From Myxococcales bacterium (lineage in GTDB: Bacteria > Myxococcota_A > Bradymonadia > UBA7976 > UBA1532): DNA of 64,000 nt. This document shows, in pieces, positions 15,122 to 23,729 of this stretch (positions are counted from its first letter, which is position 1; every line of letters begins with the position of its first letter). Location of the stretch: the NCBI GenBank assembly GCA_020633465.1, contig JACKDN010000025.1, positions 1 through 64,000 on the forward strand, in the 5' to 3' direction. The position numbers and the translations under genes are program-made. Under the pieces are notes generated by a model. It searched no databases, was not told the origin of the DNA, and saw only the letters and a program-made list of their open reading frames with translations.

Positions 15122-16966
15122 TCACTCGTCCATCGCCTCGATGCGCTCGGCGATCTGCCGGCGCGCCGTGTACAGCTTCGCGGCCGTGGCTTCGCCCACC
15201 TTGTCCTGCCGCGGGAACAAGGCCCGAGCCACCTGCTCGGCGTAGGCGCGATCGCCCTTCTCGGCCAGCAGGTGCAGGTACTCGAAGTCCTCCATGCCCT
15301 CGCGGATGAGCTTGAAGCGCTGGGACATGATCGGGATGTGGTTGCGGCCGCCGATGCGGTCGGGCGTGCCCGGGTAGAACAGGGTGCCGTCGCCGTTGCC
15401 CGAGAAGTCGCACTGATCGTCCCAGGCCGACTGCAGCCGGTGCGTCGTCGAGAAGTACAGCTCGCCGGCCACGTCGTCGGCGAAGCTGAACCACTCCATC
15501 GCGCGGTTCTGCACCGCGTCGGCGTCGATCATGTACGAGGGCTGGCCGGTGTGGGCGGGGCCGGGCGAGGGCACGCAGCCGTTGCCGCAGCCGTGCGACA
15601 CGCAGCTCTGGTACCACCACAGCTCGCGCTTGGCGTCGCCCTCCAGCCAGGACTGATAGCTCTCGCGCGCGCCGAACGGACCGCCCGGGTACACCCAGTT
15701 CATCAGCGGCGCGAGGATGTCGATGCTCTCGAGCACGCCGTTGTCCCGCGCCTGCTTCAGATCGGTGGTGACCATCGTGCGCACGCCGCCCCGTCGCACG
15801 GGATCGCCGCGCCCCTTGATCTCGGTCCACTGGCAGCCGGCCGGGGGCTCGTCGCAGGTGTAGTTGAACAGCGTGACGTCCCAGCCGCGCGTCTCGACGT
15901 GCTCGCGGCGCACGCGCGCGGCCAGCTCGGGGTCGGGGGCGTTGATCGTGTACACCTGCAGGGTGGTCAGCTTGGCGCCGGGCAGGCGGACGAAGGGCGC
16001 CCGGCCCTCGAGCAGCGGCCCGTACACCGCGTCGAAGTGGCGCCAGTCGTCGTCGGTGGGCCACTGGTAGATCACCGACTCGATGCTGACGCGGTGGTCG
16101 AGGGCGGCCTGGGCGTACAGCGTGTTGAAGTGCTCGATGCCGGCGTCGCCGCCGCACGCGTCGTAGCTGCCGTGGTGGGCGACGCAGGGCGCGTTCCAGC
16201 CCATCGCGAAGGCCGACTTCAGCGTCGCCGTGCTGGGCAGGTCGAAGTCGAAGACGCGCAGGCCGACGTTGAGGGCGAAGCTGCCGTCGCTGGTGTCGAT
16301 GGTGGTGGTGCCGGTGTAGGCGCCGCCGGGGATGTCCTTCGGCACCAGCGTCTCGACCCAGACGGCGCGGCGCTCGCCGGCCGGCACCTCGAGCGGGAAG
16401 GCGTTGCGCTTCTCGCCGTAGAAGACGTCGACGTCGGGCACCAGGGGATCCGGCCACGGTCCGGGCGCGCCGTCGTCGCTCGACGGGGTGACCACGTCGT
16501 ACAGGCCCACGCGATAGACCCACTGCGCGGTCGGCGGCACGGCGGCGCCGCCGGGCCCGGTGAGCAGCCCGGGGGTGACGCCGGTGATCGTCCGCCCGTT
16601 GGCGCCCCCATCGACGACGATCTGGTAGGCCTCGAACTCGTTGCGGGCCGCCTCGAGCGCGGCCGAGCGCGCCGTGGGCAGGTCGGTCGAGGGGCGAATC
16701 TTCTGGGTGGCGTGGGTGACGCCGATCCAGTCGGGCACGTCGCCGGCGGGCGGGCGCGCGGCGTCCTCGACGGACAGGTCCAGGGCGGGGCCGCGATCGG
16801 CGGGCTCGCCCCCCGCGCCGCCGCAGCCGGGGCAGCCGTCGGTCGGCGACGCCGTGGACGGTGAGCCGTTGCTGCCGCAGCCGCAGGCGGCGAGACCCAC
16901 GGTCAGACAAGCGAGCACGGCGACGGGCAGGCTTCTCGGGTTCGGTACGTTCATCGCGCGCATCAT
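15122..16966 (-). CDS. DUF4091 (GH123-like) lipoprotein, short paralog
   Basis: A signal peptide with a lipobox (LTVGLAAC) predicts an outer-membrane lipoprotein. After a 60-residue linker, a beta-rich N-terminal module (residues ~75-235) precedes a DUF4091/GH123-type catalytic barrel (about 240-610). CDEPPAGC carries the Asp-Glu-Pro motif, and ELWWYQSCVSHGCG and FKLIREGMEDFEYLHLLAEKGD are also present; that last phrase is typical for the DUF4091 end. GH123 enzymes hydrolyse N-acetylgalactosaminides, but many DUF4091 proteins are uncharacterised, so the substrate is open. Three in-frame ATGs compete (16966, 16963, 16954) and none has a clear ribosome site. A larger paralog sits at 18578-21502. 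Confidence 0.78.
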   Translation of the reverse strand: MMRAMNVPNPRSLPVAVLACLTVGLAACGCGSNGSPSTASPTDGCPGCGGAGGEPADRGPALDLSVEDAARPPAGDVPDWIGVTHATQKIRPSTDLPTARSAALEAARNEFEAYQIVVDGGANGRTITGVTPGLLTGPGGAAVPPTAQWVYRVGLYDVVTPSSDDGAPGPWPDPLVPDVDVFYGEKRNAFPLEVPAGERRAVWVETLVPKDIPGGAYTGTTTIDTSDGSFALNVGLRVFDFDLPSTATLKSAFAMGWNAPCVAHHGSYDACGGDAGIEHFNTLYAQAALDHRVSIESVIYQWPTDDDWRHFDAVYGPLLEGRAPFVRLPGAKLTTLQVYTINAPDPELAARVRREHVETRGWDVTLFNYTCDEPPAGCQWTEIKGRGDPVRRGGVRTMVTTDLKQARDNGVLESIDILAPLMNWVYPGGPFGARESYQSWLEGDAKRELWWYQSCVSHGCGNGCVPSPGPAHTGQPSYMIDADAVQNRAMEWFSFADDVAGELYFSTTHRLQSAWDDQCDFSGNGDGTLFYPGTPDRIGGRNHIPIMSQRFKLIREGMEDFEYLHLLAEKGDRAYAEQVARALFPRQDKVGEATAAKLYTARRQIAERIEAMDE

Positions 16967-17062
16967 AGCGGCGCCCGCCCGCCGCCGTCGAAGGTGCCGG
17001 TCGAGGGCCGTGAGCTTCGAGAGGCTTGATCGCGGGCGCCGGGACAGGGCAGGAAGGGCCCC

Positions 17063-18559
17063 ATGATCACGCGACGCAGCTGGTGGGCGATCTTCGTCGC
17101 CTTGAACCTGGTGGCCTGGGTGCCGCTGTGGCTGGTGCAGACGCCGGCCATCCTCGACTACCCCACCCACGCGGCCCGCGTGTACGTGCTGGTGCACCTC
17201 GACGACGTGCCGGCGCTGCAGCAGTTCTACCGCCTGGCGTGGGACTGGATGCCCAACCTGGCGCTCGACGGCGTCGTCTTCGCGCTGCACCAGGTGATGC
17301 CCATCGAGCAGGCGATGAAGATCTTCGTCGCGCTCACCCAGACGTTGCTGCTGGGCGGCGTGGCGTACGTGGCGTGGTCGGTCGATCGCCGCCGGCGCGT
17401 GCTGCCGCTGGTGGCCGCGCTGTTCCTCTACAACCGCATGCTGCTGTGGGGCCTGCTGAACTACCTGTTCACGATGGGCGTGGGGCTCTTCGGCGTCGGC
17501 GCCTGGATTCACCTGCGCGACCGGGGCGGCGCCGTCCGCGCGCTGCGCTGGCTGCTGCACTTCGCCCTGGCGCCGGTGCTGTTCATGGGCCACCTGTCCG
17601 GCATGGGCGTCTACGCGCTCGCCATCGGCGGCTACGAGCTGGGGCGGTTGGTCGAGGACGTGAAGGCGCGCCGGAGGCCGGCCTTCGGTCAGTGGGCGCT
17701 GATGTTCGGGCAGTTCGCGCTGCCCGCCTACATCCTGCTGGCGCTCAGCCCCACCGGCGAGGGGGCCGAGGACACCCCCTTCGTCGCGTGGGGTGGCCTG
17801 GCCCACAAGGCGCGCTCGGTGTACGGCCTGTTCCACAACGACCACCTGGTGCTCGACAGCGCCACCTTCGTGCTCGTCGGCGCCGTCTTGCTCGTCGGGC
17901 TCTGGCGCGGCTACCTGGCGCTCGAGCGGCGCCTCGTCTGGCCGGCCGCCGTGATGACGCTGGCCTTCGTCGCGATGCCCGCCGTCATGTTCGCCGCCTA
18001 CGCCGCCGACCAGCGCCTGGCCGTGCCGGTCGCCCTGCTGTGGGTCGCCGCCCTGCGCCTCCGCCGCCCGCCCGACCGGGCGGTGCGCCTGGCCCTGGCC
18101 GGCTGCGCGGCCCTGCTGCTGGTGCGGCAGGGCGCCCTGATCGCGTCCTGGCGCGCCGCCGACGCCCAGTTCCGCGACTACCGCGCCGCCCTGAGCCACC
18201 TGCCCGACGGCCAGATGCTGAACACCGCGTTGGTGTACGAGGACGACTGGGAGGTGATGCCGGTGCCCGCCGCCCACCTGTCGTGCTTCGCGATCATCGA
18301 CCACGCGGCCTTCGTGCCGACGCTGTTCGCCATCCGCAACCAGCACCCGGTGAACTTCCTCGACGACGTGCACCACATCGCCCGCGATCCGCGCAGCGAG
18401 ACCATCCGCCGCCACGGCGAGCAGACCGACTGGGACTACGTCCGCGAACACTACGACTACCACCTGGGGTGGCACGAGGAACGCTATCGCGAGCCGCCGA
18501 CGCACGGCTTCGAGCTGGTCGCCGAGTACGGGGCGGCGCGGTTGTACAAGGTGCGCTGA
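17063..18559 (+). CDS. Multi-pass membrane protein, GT-C-like topology
   Basis: The 498-residue protein has about ten hydrophobic segments, from WWAIFVALNLVAWVPLWLV at the N-terminus to about residue 360, and then a soluble 130-residue C-terminal domain. The first extracytoplasmic loop contains ILDYPTHAARVYVL with an Asp. A charged first loop plus a soluble C-terminal domain is reminiscent of GT-C glycosyltransferases, but I recognise no diagnostic motif. It stands alone on the plus strand between the two DUF4091 lipoproteins and is divergent from the first. No function is claimed. Confidence 0.7.
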   Translation: MITRRSWWAIFVALNLVAWVPLWLVQTPAILDYPTHAARVYVLVHLDDVPALQQFYRLAWDWMPNLALDGVVFALHQVMPIEQAMKIFVALTQTLLLGGVAYVAWSVDRRRRVLPLVAALFLYNRMLLWGLLNYLFTMGVGLFGVGAWIHLRDRGGAVRALRWLLHFALAPVLFMGHLSGMGVYALAIGGYELGRLVEDVKARRRPAFGQWALMFGQFALPAYILLALSPTGEGAEDTPFVAWGGLAHKARSVYGLFHNDHLVLDSATFVLVGAVLLVGLWRGYLALERRLVWPAAVMTLAFVAMPAVMFAAYAADQRLAVPVALLWVAALRLRRPPDRAVRLALAGCAALLLVRQGALIASWRAADAQFRDYRAALSHLPDGQMLNTALVYEDDWEVMPVPAAHLSCFAIIDHAAFVPTLFAIRNQHPVNFLDDVHHIARDPRSETIRRHGEQTDWDYVREHYDYHLGWHEERYREPPTHGFELVAEYGAARLYKVR

Positions 18560-18577
18560 CGCGGTCGGCCGCGGGGC

Positions 18578-21502
18578 TCACCGCCCCTGCAGCATCTCGA
18601 TGCGCTCGGCCAGCGCGCGGCGCACCGCGTACAGCTCGGCCGGATCGGCCCGCGTCACGCGGTTGAAGGCCGGGAACAGCGCCGCGATCTGCGCCTCGGC
18701 CCAGGCGCGGTCGCCCAGATCCTCCAGCTTCTTCAGGTACTCGTAATCCTCGAGCCCCTCGCGGATGAGCTTCATGCGCATCGACACGATGGGGATGTCC
18801 GAGTCGCCGCCGATGATGTCCGGCTTGCCCGGGTAGAACATCGTGCCGTCGCCCGAGCCCGAGAAGTCGCACTGGTTGGCCCAGGCGCTGCGCAGCTGGT
18901 GCGTCGTCTGGAAGTACAGCTCCCCCTGGATGCGGTTCTGGAACGTGAACCACTCCATCGCCCGCGCCTGGATGGCCGACGCGTCGATCACGTAGGACGG
19001 CCAGCCCGTCGTGCCCGCGCCGCGGCTGGTGGTGCAGCCGCTGCCGCAGCCGTGGCTGACGCAGGACTGGTACCACCAGAGCTGGCGCTGGGGCGCGGCG
19101 TCCAGCCAGGCCTGGTAGGCGTCGCGGTCCTCGTAGGCGCAGCCGCTGCACGTCCAGTTCATGATCGGCGTGAGGATGTCCACCATGCCGTCGACGCCGT
19201 TCTGCACCGCCTGGCCGATGTTGGTCGTCGTCAGCGTGCGCACGCCGCCGCGCTGCACGGCCGGCGCGCGCTGCCGAAGCTGCTGCCAGGTGCAGCCGTG
19301 GGGTGGCTCGTCGCAGGTGTAGTTGAACAGGGTGAGCGTGTCGTCCCAGCCCCGCGCCTCGATGTGCTCGCGGCGGCGCCGCGCGTGCGTCTCGGGGTCG
19401 TCGACGTTCAGCGTGTACACCTGCATCGTGGTCAGCCGCGCCCCCTCGAGCAGGGTGTCGGCGGTGCCCTCGATCAGCGGCCCGTACACCGAGTCCCAGT
19501 GGCGCCAGTCATCGTAGTCGACGGGCCAGGTGTAGACGACCGACTCGAGGGTGATGCGGTGGTTCAGCGCTGCCTTGGCGTACAGGGTGTTCAGGTGCTC
19601 GATGCCGGCGTCGCGGCCGCACTGGTTGTAGCCGCCGTGGTGGGCCACGCAGGCGCTGTCCCAGCCGATGGCGAACGCGGTCTTCAGGCTGGAGGTCGAG
19701 GGCAGCCCGAAGTCGAAGACGTGCAGCAGCACCGGCACCTCGACCACGCCCGTCGACGTGCGCAGCGTCACGCTGCCCCGGTAGTCGCCCGCCGGCGCGT
19801 CCGGCGGCACGTGCACCTCGACCCACACCGCGTGGCGCTGGTTGGCCGGCACGTCGAAGGGATAGGCGTCGCGCACTTCGCCCTCGTGCGGATCGACCAG
19901 CGGGATCATGGGATCGGGCCACGGCCCCGGCGCGCCCTCGTCATTGGACGCCGACGTCACGTTGTACAGGCCGGCCCGGTAGATCCACGATCGCTCGGCG
20001 GGGATGGTGTGGTTGCCGGGGCCGACCAGCGCCGACGCCTCGACGCCCTCGATGCGGCGCCCCTGCGCGCCGCCGTCGACCACCACCTGGTAGGGCTCGA
20101 ACTCGTTGCGCGCCGCCGCGATGTCGGCCGCCTGCCCGTCGGGCACCGGATCGCCGGGCCGCACCTTCAGCGTGCCGTGCACCACCCCCACCCAGCCGGG
20201 CACCTCGGCCAGCACCGGGCACTCGCCGCAGTCGCCCGCGCAGCTGTTGCAGGTCTCGTTGCCGTTGCACGCGCCGTCGCCGCAGCGCGCCGGGCAGGCC
20301 CCGCAGTCGGCCGCGCACGATCCGCAGTCCTCGCCGCCGTTGCACGCGTCGTCGCCGCAGCGGCAGGCGCCGCAGTCCTCGGCGCAGTCGTCGCAGGTCT
20401 CGTCGCCGTTGCACTGGCCGTCGCCGCAGCGCGGCGCGCACGCCCCGCAGTCCCCCGCGCACGACCCGCAGTCCTCGTCGCCGTTGCACTGGCCGTCGCC
20501 GCACCGAGGCGGACACGCGCCGCAGTCCTCGGCGCACGCCGCGCAGGTCTCGGCGCCGTTGCAGGCCCCGTCGCCGCAGCGCGGCGCGCACGCCCCGCAG
20601 TCCTGCGGGCAGTCGCCGCAGGCCTCGTCGCCGTTGCACTGGCCGTCGCCGCAGCGCGGCGGGCACGCCCCGCAGTCGGCCCGGCAGTTGCCGCAGGTCT
20701 CGTCCGGGTCGCACGCGCCGTCGCCGCACGCCGCCGGGCAGGCGCCGCAGTCGCGCTCGCAGGTGTCGCAGGCCTCGTCGCCGTCGCACGCGCCGTCGCC
20801 GCACACCGCCGGACAGGCCCCACAGTCGCCGGGACAGTCGCCGCAGGACTCGTCGGCGTCGCAGGCGCCGTCGCCGCAGCGCGGCGGGCAGGCGCCGCAG
20901 TCGGCCGGGCAGTTGGCGCACTGCTCCTCGCCCACGCACAGCCCGTCGCCGCAGGTGTCCGGGCAGGGCCCGCAGTCCGCCGCGCACGATCCGCAGTCCT
21001 CGGTGCCGACGCAGGCGCCGTCGCCGCAGGACGGCTCGCAGGCGCCGCAGTCGCGCGGGCACTGGGCGCAGGTCTCGTCGGCCGCGCACACGTCGTCGCC
21101 ACAGCCGGGCGGGCAGGCGCCGCAGTCGGCCGCGCAGTCGGCGCAGCCCTCGGTCGCGTCACAGGCGCCGTCGCCGCAGGCCGCCGGGCAGGCCCCGCAG
21201 TCGGCCGGGCAGGTGGCGCAGGACTCGATGCCGTTGCACTGGGCGTCCCCGCAGGTCGGGGAGGGATCGCCGTCGATGGGACCGGCCTCGGTGGGCCCAG
21301 CGTCGAGGGGCGGCAGGCTGGGCAGGCCGTCGGGCGCCCGGGGGCGCTCGCCGGGGGGCCCGAGGGCCTGCGCGTCGGCGGCCTGCAGGTCGGCGTCGCC
21401 CTCGACGCCGGTCAGCCCCGCCGTGCCGTTGGACGACAGCGCGCCGGGCTCACAGCCGATCACGACCCCCGCGAGGCCGACGGTCAGTATCCATCGATGC
21501 AT
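18578..21502 (-). CDS. Lipoprotein with 14 Cys-rich repeats and DUF4091 (GH123-like) domain
   Basis: Residues 1-17 form a lipoprotein signal (LAGVVIGC). An acidic linker follows to about residue 82. Fourteen tandem repeats of about 25 residues occupy 83-428, each CGDGxC-x3-E-x-C-x2-C-x2-DCGxC. From 430 to 974 there is a beta module plus a DUF4091 barrel closely matching the paralog at 15122-16966: LWWYQSCVSHGCG is identical, and CDEPPHGC keeps the Asp-Glu-Pro. The repeats probably form a disulfide-stapled stalk that holds the enzyme domain away from the outer membrane. There are six Cys per repeat, so the protein needs an oxidising compartment. The convergent membrane-protein gene ends only 18 nt away. 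Confidence 0.82.
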   Translation of the reverse strand: MHRWILTVGLAGVVIGCEPGALSSNGTAGLTGVEGDADLQAADAQALGPPGERPRAPDGLPSLPPLDAGPTEAGPIDGDPSPTCGDAQCNGIESCATCPADCGACPAACGDGACDATEGCADCAADCGACPPGCGDDVCAADETCAQCPRDCGACEPSCGDGACVGTEDCGSCAADCGPCPDTCGDGLCVGEEQCANCPADCGACPPRCGDGACDADESCGDCPGDCGACPAVCGDGACDGDEACDTCERDCGACPAACGDGACDPDETCGNCRADCGACPPRCGDGQCNGDEACGDCPQDCGACAPRCGDGACNGAETCAACAEDCGACPPRCGDGQCNGDEDCGSCAGDCGACAPRCGDGQCNGDETCDDCAEDCGACRCGDDACNGGEDCGSCAADCGACPARCGDGACNGNETCNSCAGDCGECPVLAEVPGWVGVVHGTLKVRPGDPVPDGQAADIAAARNEFEPYQVVVDGGAQGRRIEGVEASALVGPGNHTIPAERSWIYRAGLYNVTSASNDEGAPGPWPDPMIPLVDPHEGEVRDAYPFDVPANQRHAVWVEVHVPPDAPAGDYRGSVTLRTSTGVVEVPVLLHVFDFGLPSTSSLKTAFAIGWDSACVAHHGGYNQCGRDAGIEHLNTLYAKAALNHRITLESVVYTWPVDYDDWRHWDSVYGPLIEGTADTLLEGARLTTMQVYTLNVDDPETHARRRREHIEARGWDDTLTLFNYTCDEPPHGCTWQQLRQRAPAVQRGGVRTLTTTNIGQAVQNGVDGMVDILTPIMNWTCSGCAYEDRDAYQAWLDAAPQRQLWWYQSCVSHGCGSGCTTSRGAGTTGWPSYVIDASAIQARAMEWFTFQNRIQGELYFQTTHQLRSAWANQCDFSGSGDGTMFYPGKPDIIGGDSDIPIVSMRMKLIREGLEDYEYLKKLEDLGDRAWAEAQIAALFPAFNRVTRADPAELYAVRRALAERIEMLQGR
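20216..21253 (-). repeat. 14 tandem ~75-bp repeats encoding Cys-rich modules
   Basis: These are in-frame repeats inside the large DUF4091 lipoprotein gene. The unit is 75 bp, except that unit 12, counted from the N-terminus, is shorter. Each unit places six Cys codons in fixed register. The DNA copies are similar but not identical, so unequal recombination could change the copy number. Confidence 0.85.
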
Positions 21503-21681
21503 TCGGACCCCCCCGGGTGCGGACGAAGAAGGAGGTGGCTGTCGCAGGCCACATACCCTTCGTACACCTGAGTGCCCGATTCCTTACGGCGTCCGCAAGG
21601 GTGCGCGCGGTCGGGGCCTTCTGTTTCAGGCGGGCTGCAAAGATGCACCGCGACCTGGGAAGGTCGCAGGCCGCGGGGGAT

Positions 21682-21882
21682 CTACCAGCGGCGGTCGCGG
21701 CGGGGATCGCCGCCGAGGTCCTGCTCGCCGGGGACGGCCGACTGCATCGAGGCGGGCGAGGACCGGAAGTCCAGGTTCATCACGACCTGCGGCGTGGCGT
21801 CGCGGCGCAGGTCGACGACCACGCCGGCGCGCTGATCGCGGTTGAGGTCGACGACGACGTCACCCATCTCGAAGACGGTCAT
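21682..21882 (-). CDS. Small hypothetical protein
   Basis: This 66-residue open frame starts with MTVFEMGDVVVDLNRDQR and contains two similar strands (VVVDLNRDQRAG and VVVDLRRDATPQ), suggesting a short beta-hairpin fold. CAGGAG lies 5 nt before the ATG at 21882, a good ribosome site. It lies alone between the Cys-rich lipoprotein gene (start 21502) and the deiminase gene (stop at 21980). It has no hydrophobic segment. The stretch 21503-21681 shows nothing else beyond leader/promoter DNA for the lipoprotein. I do not recognise a family, and the call rests on the ribosome site and the plausible composition. Confidence 0.4.
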   Translation of the reverse strand: MTVFEMGDVVVDLNRDQRAGVVVDLRRDATPQVVMNLDFRSSPASMQSAVPGEQDLGGDPRRDRRW

Positions 21883-21979
21883 GTGGGCTCCTGCGTTGGT
21901 GGCCGCCCGCATCCCCTGCGCGAGCGGGGCGGACACTAGTGGAATCGTGCACGGCGATCCAGCGGAAGTCGCGGACGAA

Positions 21980-23602
21980 TCAGCGGAAAGCGAGGCCCCA
22001 CGCGCGCAGGCGGCCCTGATCGGCGTCGGCGCTGTCCTCGACGCGCAGCACCCACTCGCCCTGCCGGTCGAGGCCGCGGAAGGCGCTGACGGCGTAGCTG
22101 CGCACGAGGTCGTCGGCGCCGCCGCCCGCGTTGCCGTGCAGCACCACCTCGACGTCGCCGTGCGTGAGCGTCACGCGCAGGTCGCCGATGTAGGTGTGGG
22201 CGATGTCCAGATCGACCGTCAGGTCGCCGGCGTCTCCCTCGGCGTCGACGGTGATCGTCGCGATGGTGGCGCGGTTGTCGAGGATGTCGATGTCGGGCGC
22301 CGCGGTGTAGGCGTTCGCCGCGTCGACGGGCTCGACCTCGGGCTCGGGCTCGATCTCGGGCGGCGGCGCGCCGCCGTCGATCGCGCCCAGCGCGAAGCCC
22401 ATGGTCGTGCAGTGGATCGCCCCGCCGAGCTGGATGGGATCCTCCGAGTCGACGGGCACGATGCGGTAGTTGGGCGGGAAGGCCTCACGGTACGCCGCGA
22501 GCGCCTGCGCCTCGAAGGTGCGGTCGGTGCGGTAGGTGGGCACGACGACCACGTCGTTGACGATCACCGCGTTCGTGTACGAGCGGTACACCGGATAGGT
22601 CGGGCGCGGCATCGGGATGCGGATCACCCGCAGCGGCGTGCCGTCGGCCAGCGTCATCGCGGCCAGGCGCTCGGCGTTGCGGTCGAGGATGGCCGCGTTC
22701 GTCGGATCGACGCGGCGGTCGTAGGTGCCCACCAGCACGGTGTCGCGGGTGGTGAACTTGGCGAACATGTCGACGTGACCGGTGCCCTCGCCCTCGAGCC
22801 GCTCGAGCACCTCGAGGCGGGCGCAGCCGTAGTAGTCGCGCTTGATGCGCTCGAGCGCCGGCCGCGAGGTCCAGGCGTTCTCCTCGAGCAGCCACTCGGT
22901 GACCACGCAGAGGCCCTCGCCGTTGGTCATGAAGTTGCCGCCCTCGGTGGCCATCTCGGGCCGGAAGACCGGGGTGTCCAGGCTGCGGCTCATCAGCGTG
23001 GGGATGGCGTCGTCGCGGCGGCGGTCGGGGTAGTAGGCGGCGTCGACGAAGGCCGCGCGGCCGTCGCGCAGCTCGATGGGCTGCGGGCCGTAGTCGCGGG
23101 TCCAGAAGGCCTCGTGCTGGAACTCGTAGAAGCGCACGTCGGCGCGCACGCCGGCGTCGCGCAGGTAGTCGCGCACGGCCTCGCTGTAGCCCACGTCGGG
23201 GGTCACGATGTAGACCGGGGCGGCGTCACCGATCGCGCCCACGACGTCCGCCAGGAAGGGCGAAAGGTCGCCCTCCCAGGCCATCAGCACGCCGTCGGTC
23301 TGCTCGAACTCGGCCAGGGCGCGGGCGCCGCCGTTCGGGGCCGCGGTGTAGCCGTAGATGTCCTGGTAGGTGCCGCGGACGTCGAAGCCGTCGTCCTTGA
23401 CGCGCCGCTTCTCGGCGTCGGTCTCCCAGGCGGGGCGCAGGCCCTGGTGCTGGCTGACGGGGACGTCGAAGCCCTCGGGCGCGAGGGGCGCCGCGGCTTC
23501 GGGGGCGGTGGGCTGGGGCTCGGCGCTGTCGTCGAAGGCGCAGCCGCCGAGGGCGAGGCCGCCCGCGAGCAGGGCGACGAGGCGAGTGGGGAGCGAGGGC
23601 AC
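21980..23602 (-). CDS. Lipoprotein of peptidyl-arginine/agmatine deiminase family with P/Homo-B domain
   Basis: The lipobox LALGGC (Cys 21) predicts surface anchoring. Residues 75-405 have the PAD_porph/agmatine-deiminase signature: WTRDYGP (167-173), GGNF (221-224), GHVDM (275-279) and the nucleophile motif GGAIHC with Cys 398. After an acidic linker, residues ~437-540 read as a proprotein-convertase P/Homo-B jelly roll (HTYIGDLRVTLTHGD and QGEWVLRVEDSADADQG). Agmatine deiminases are cytosolic and single-domain. A secreted form with a C-terminal beta domain is more like Porphyromonas PPAD, so extracellular arginine or guanidine deimination is plausible. Substrate choice is inferred only. All visible catalytic residues are present. 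Confidence 0.85.
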   Translation of the reverse strand: MPSLPTRLVALLAGGLALGGCAFDDSAEPQPTAPEAAAPLAPEGFDVPVSQHQGLRPAWETDAEKRRVKDDGFDVRGTYQDIYGYTAAPNGGARALAEFEQTDGVLMAWEGDLSPFLADVVGAIGDAAPVYIVTPDVGYSEAVRDYLRDAGVRADVRFYEFQHEAFWTRDYGPQPIELRDGRAAFVDAAYYPDRRRDDAIPTLMSRSLDTPVFRPEMATEGGNFMTNGEGLCVVTEWLLEENAWTSRPALERIKRDYYGCARLEVLERLEGEGTGHVDMFAKFTTRDTVLVGTYDRRVDPTNAAILDRNAERLAAMTLADGTPLRVIRIPMPRPTYPVYRSYTNAVIVNDVVVVPTYRTDRTFEAQALAAYREAFPPNYRIVPVDSEDPIQLGGAIHCTTMGFALGAIDGGAPPPEIEPEPEVEPVDAANAYTAAPDIDILDNRATIATITVDAEGDAGDLTVDLDIAHTYIGDLRVTLTHGDVEVVLHGNAGGGADDLVRSYAVSAFRGLDRQGEWVLRVEDSADADQGRLRAWGLAFR

Positions 23603-23729
23603 GGGATCCTCTCCGGGTCGATGGCGCCCGCCCCGTCAGCACCATGCGTGCCAGCCGAGGCTGACCGCGGATGGCGTTCGAACGCTCGATCCAGCGGCTA
23701 CTCGACCCGCCAGGTGGCGCCCGGACGCC

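Noticed and set aside
20216..21253. CRISPR array in the 14 tandem repeats
   Set aside because: The repeat is 75 bp with no unique spacers and is in frame in a protein gene; the pattern is codon-level Cys repetition.
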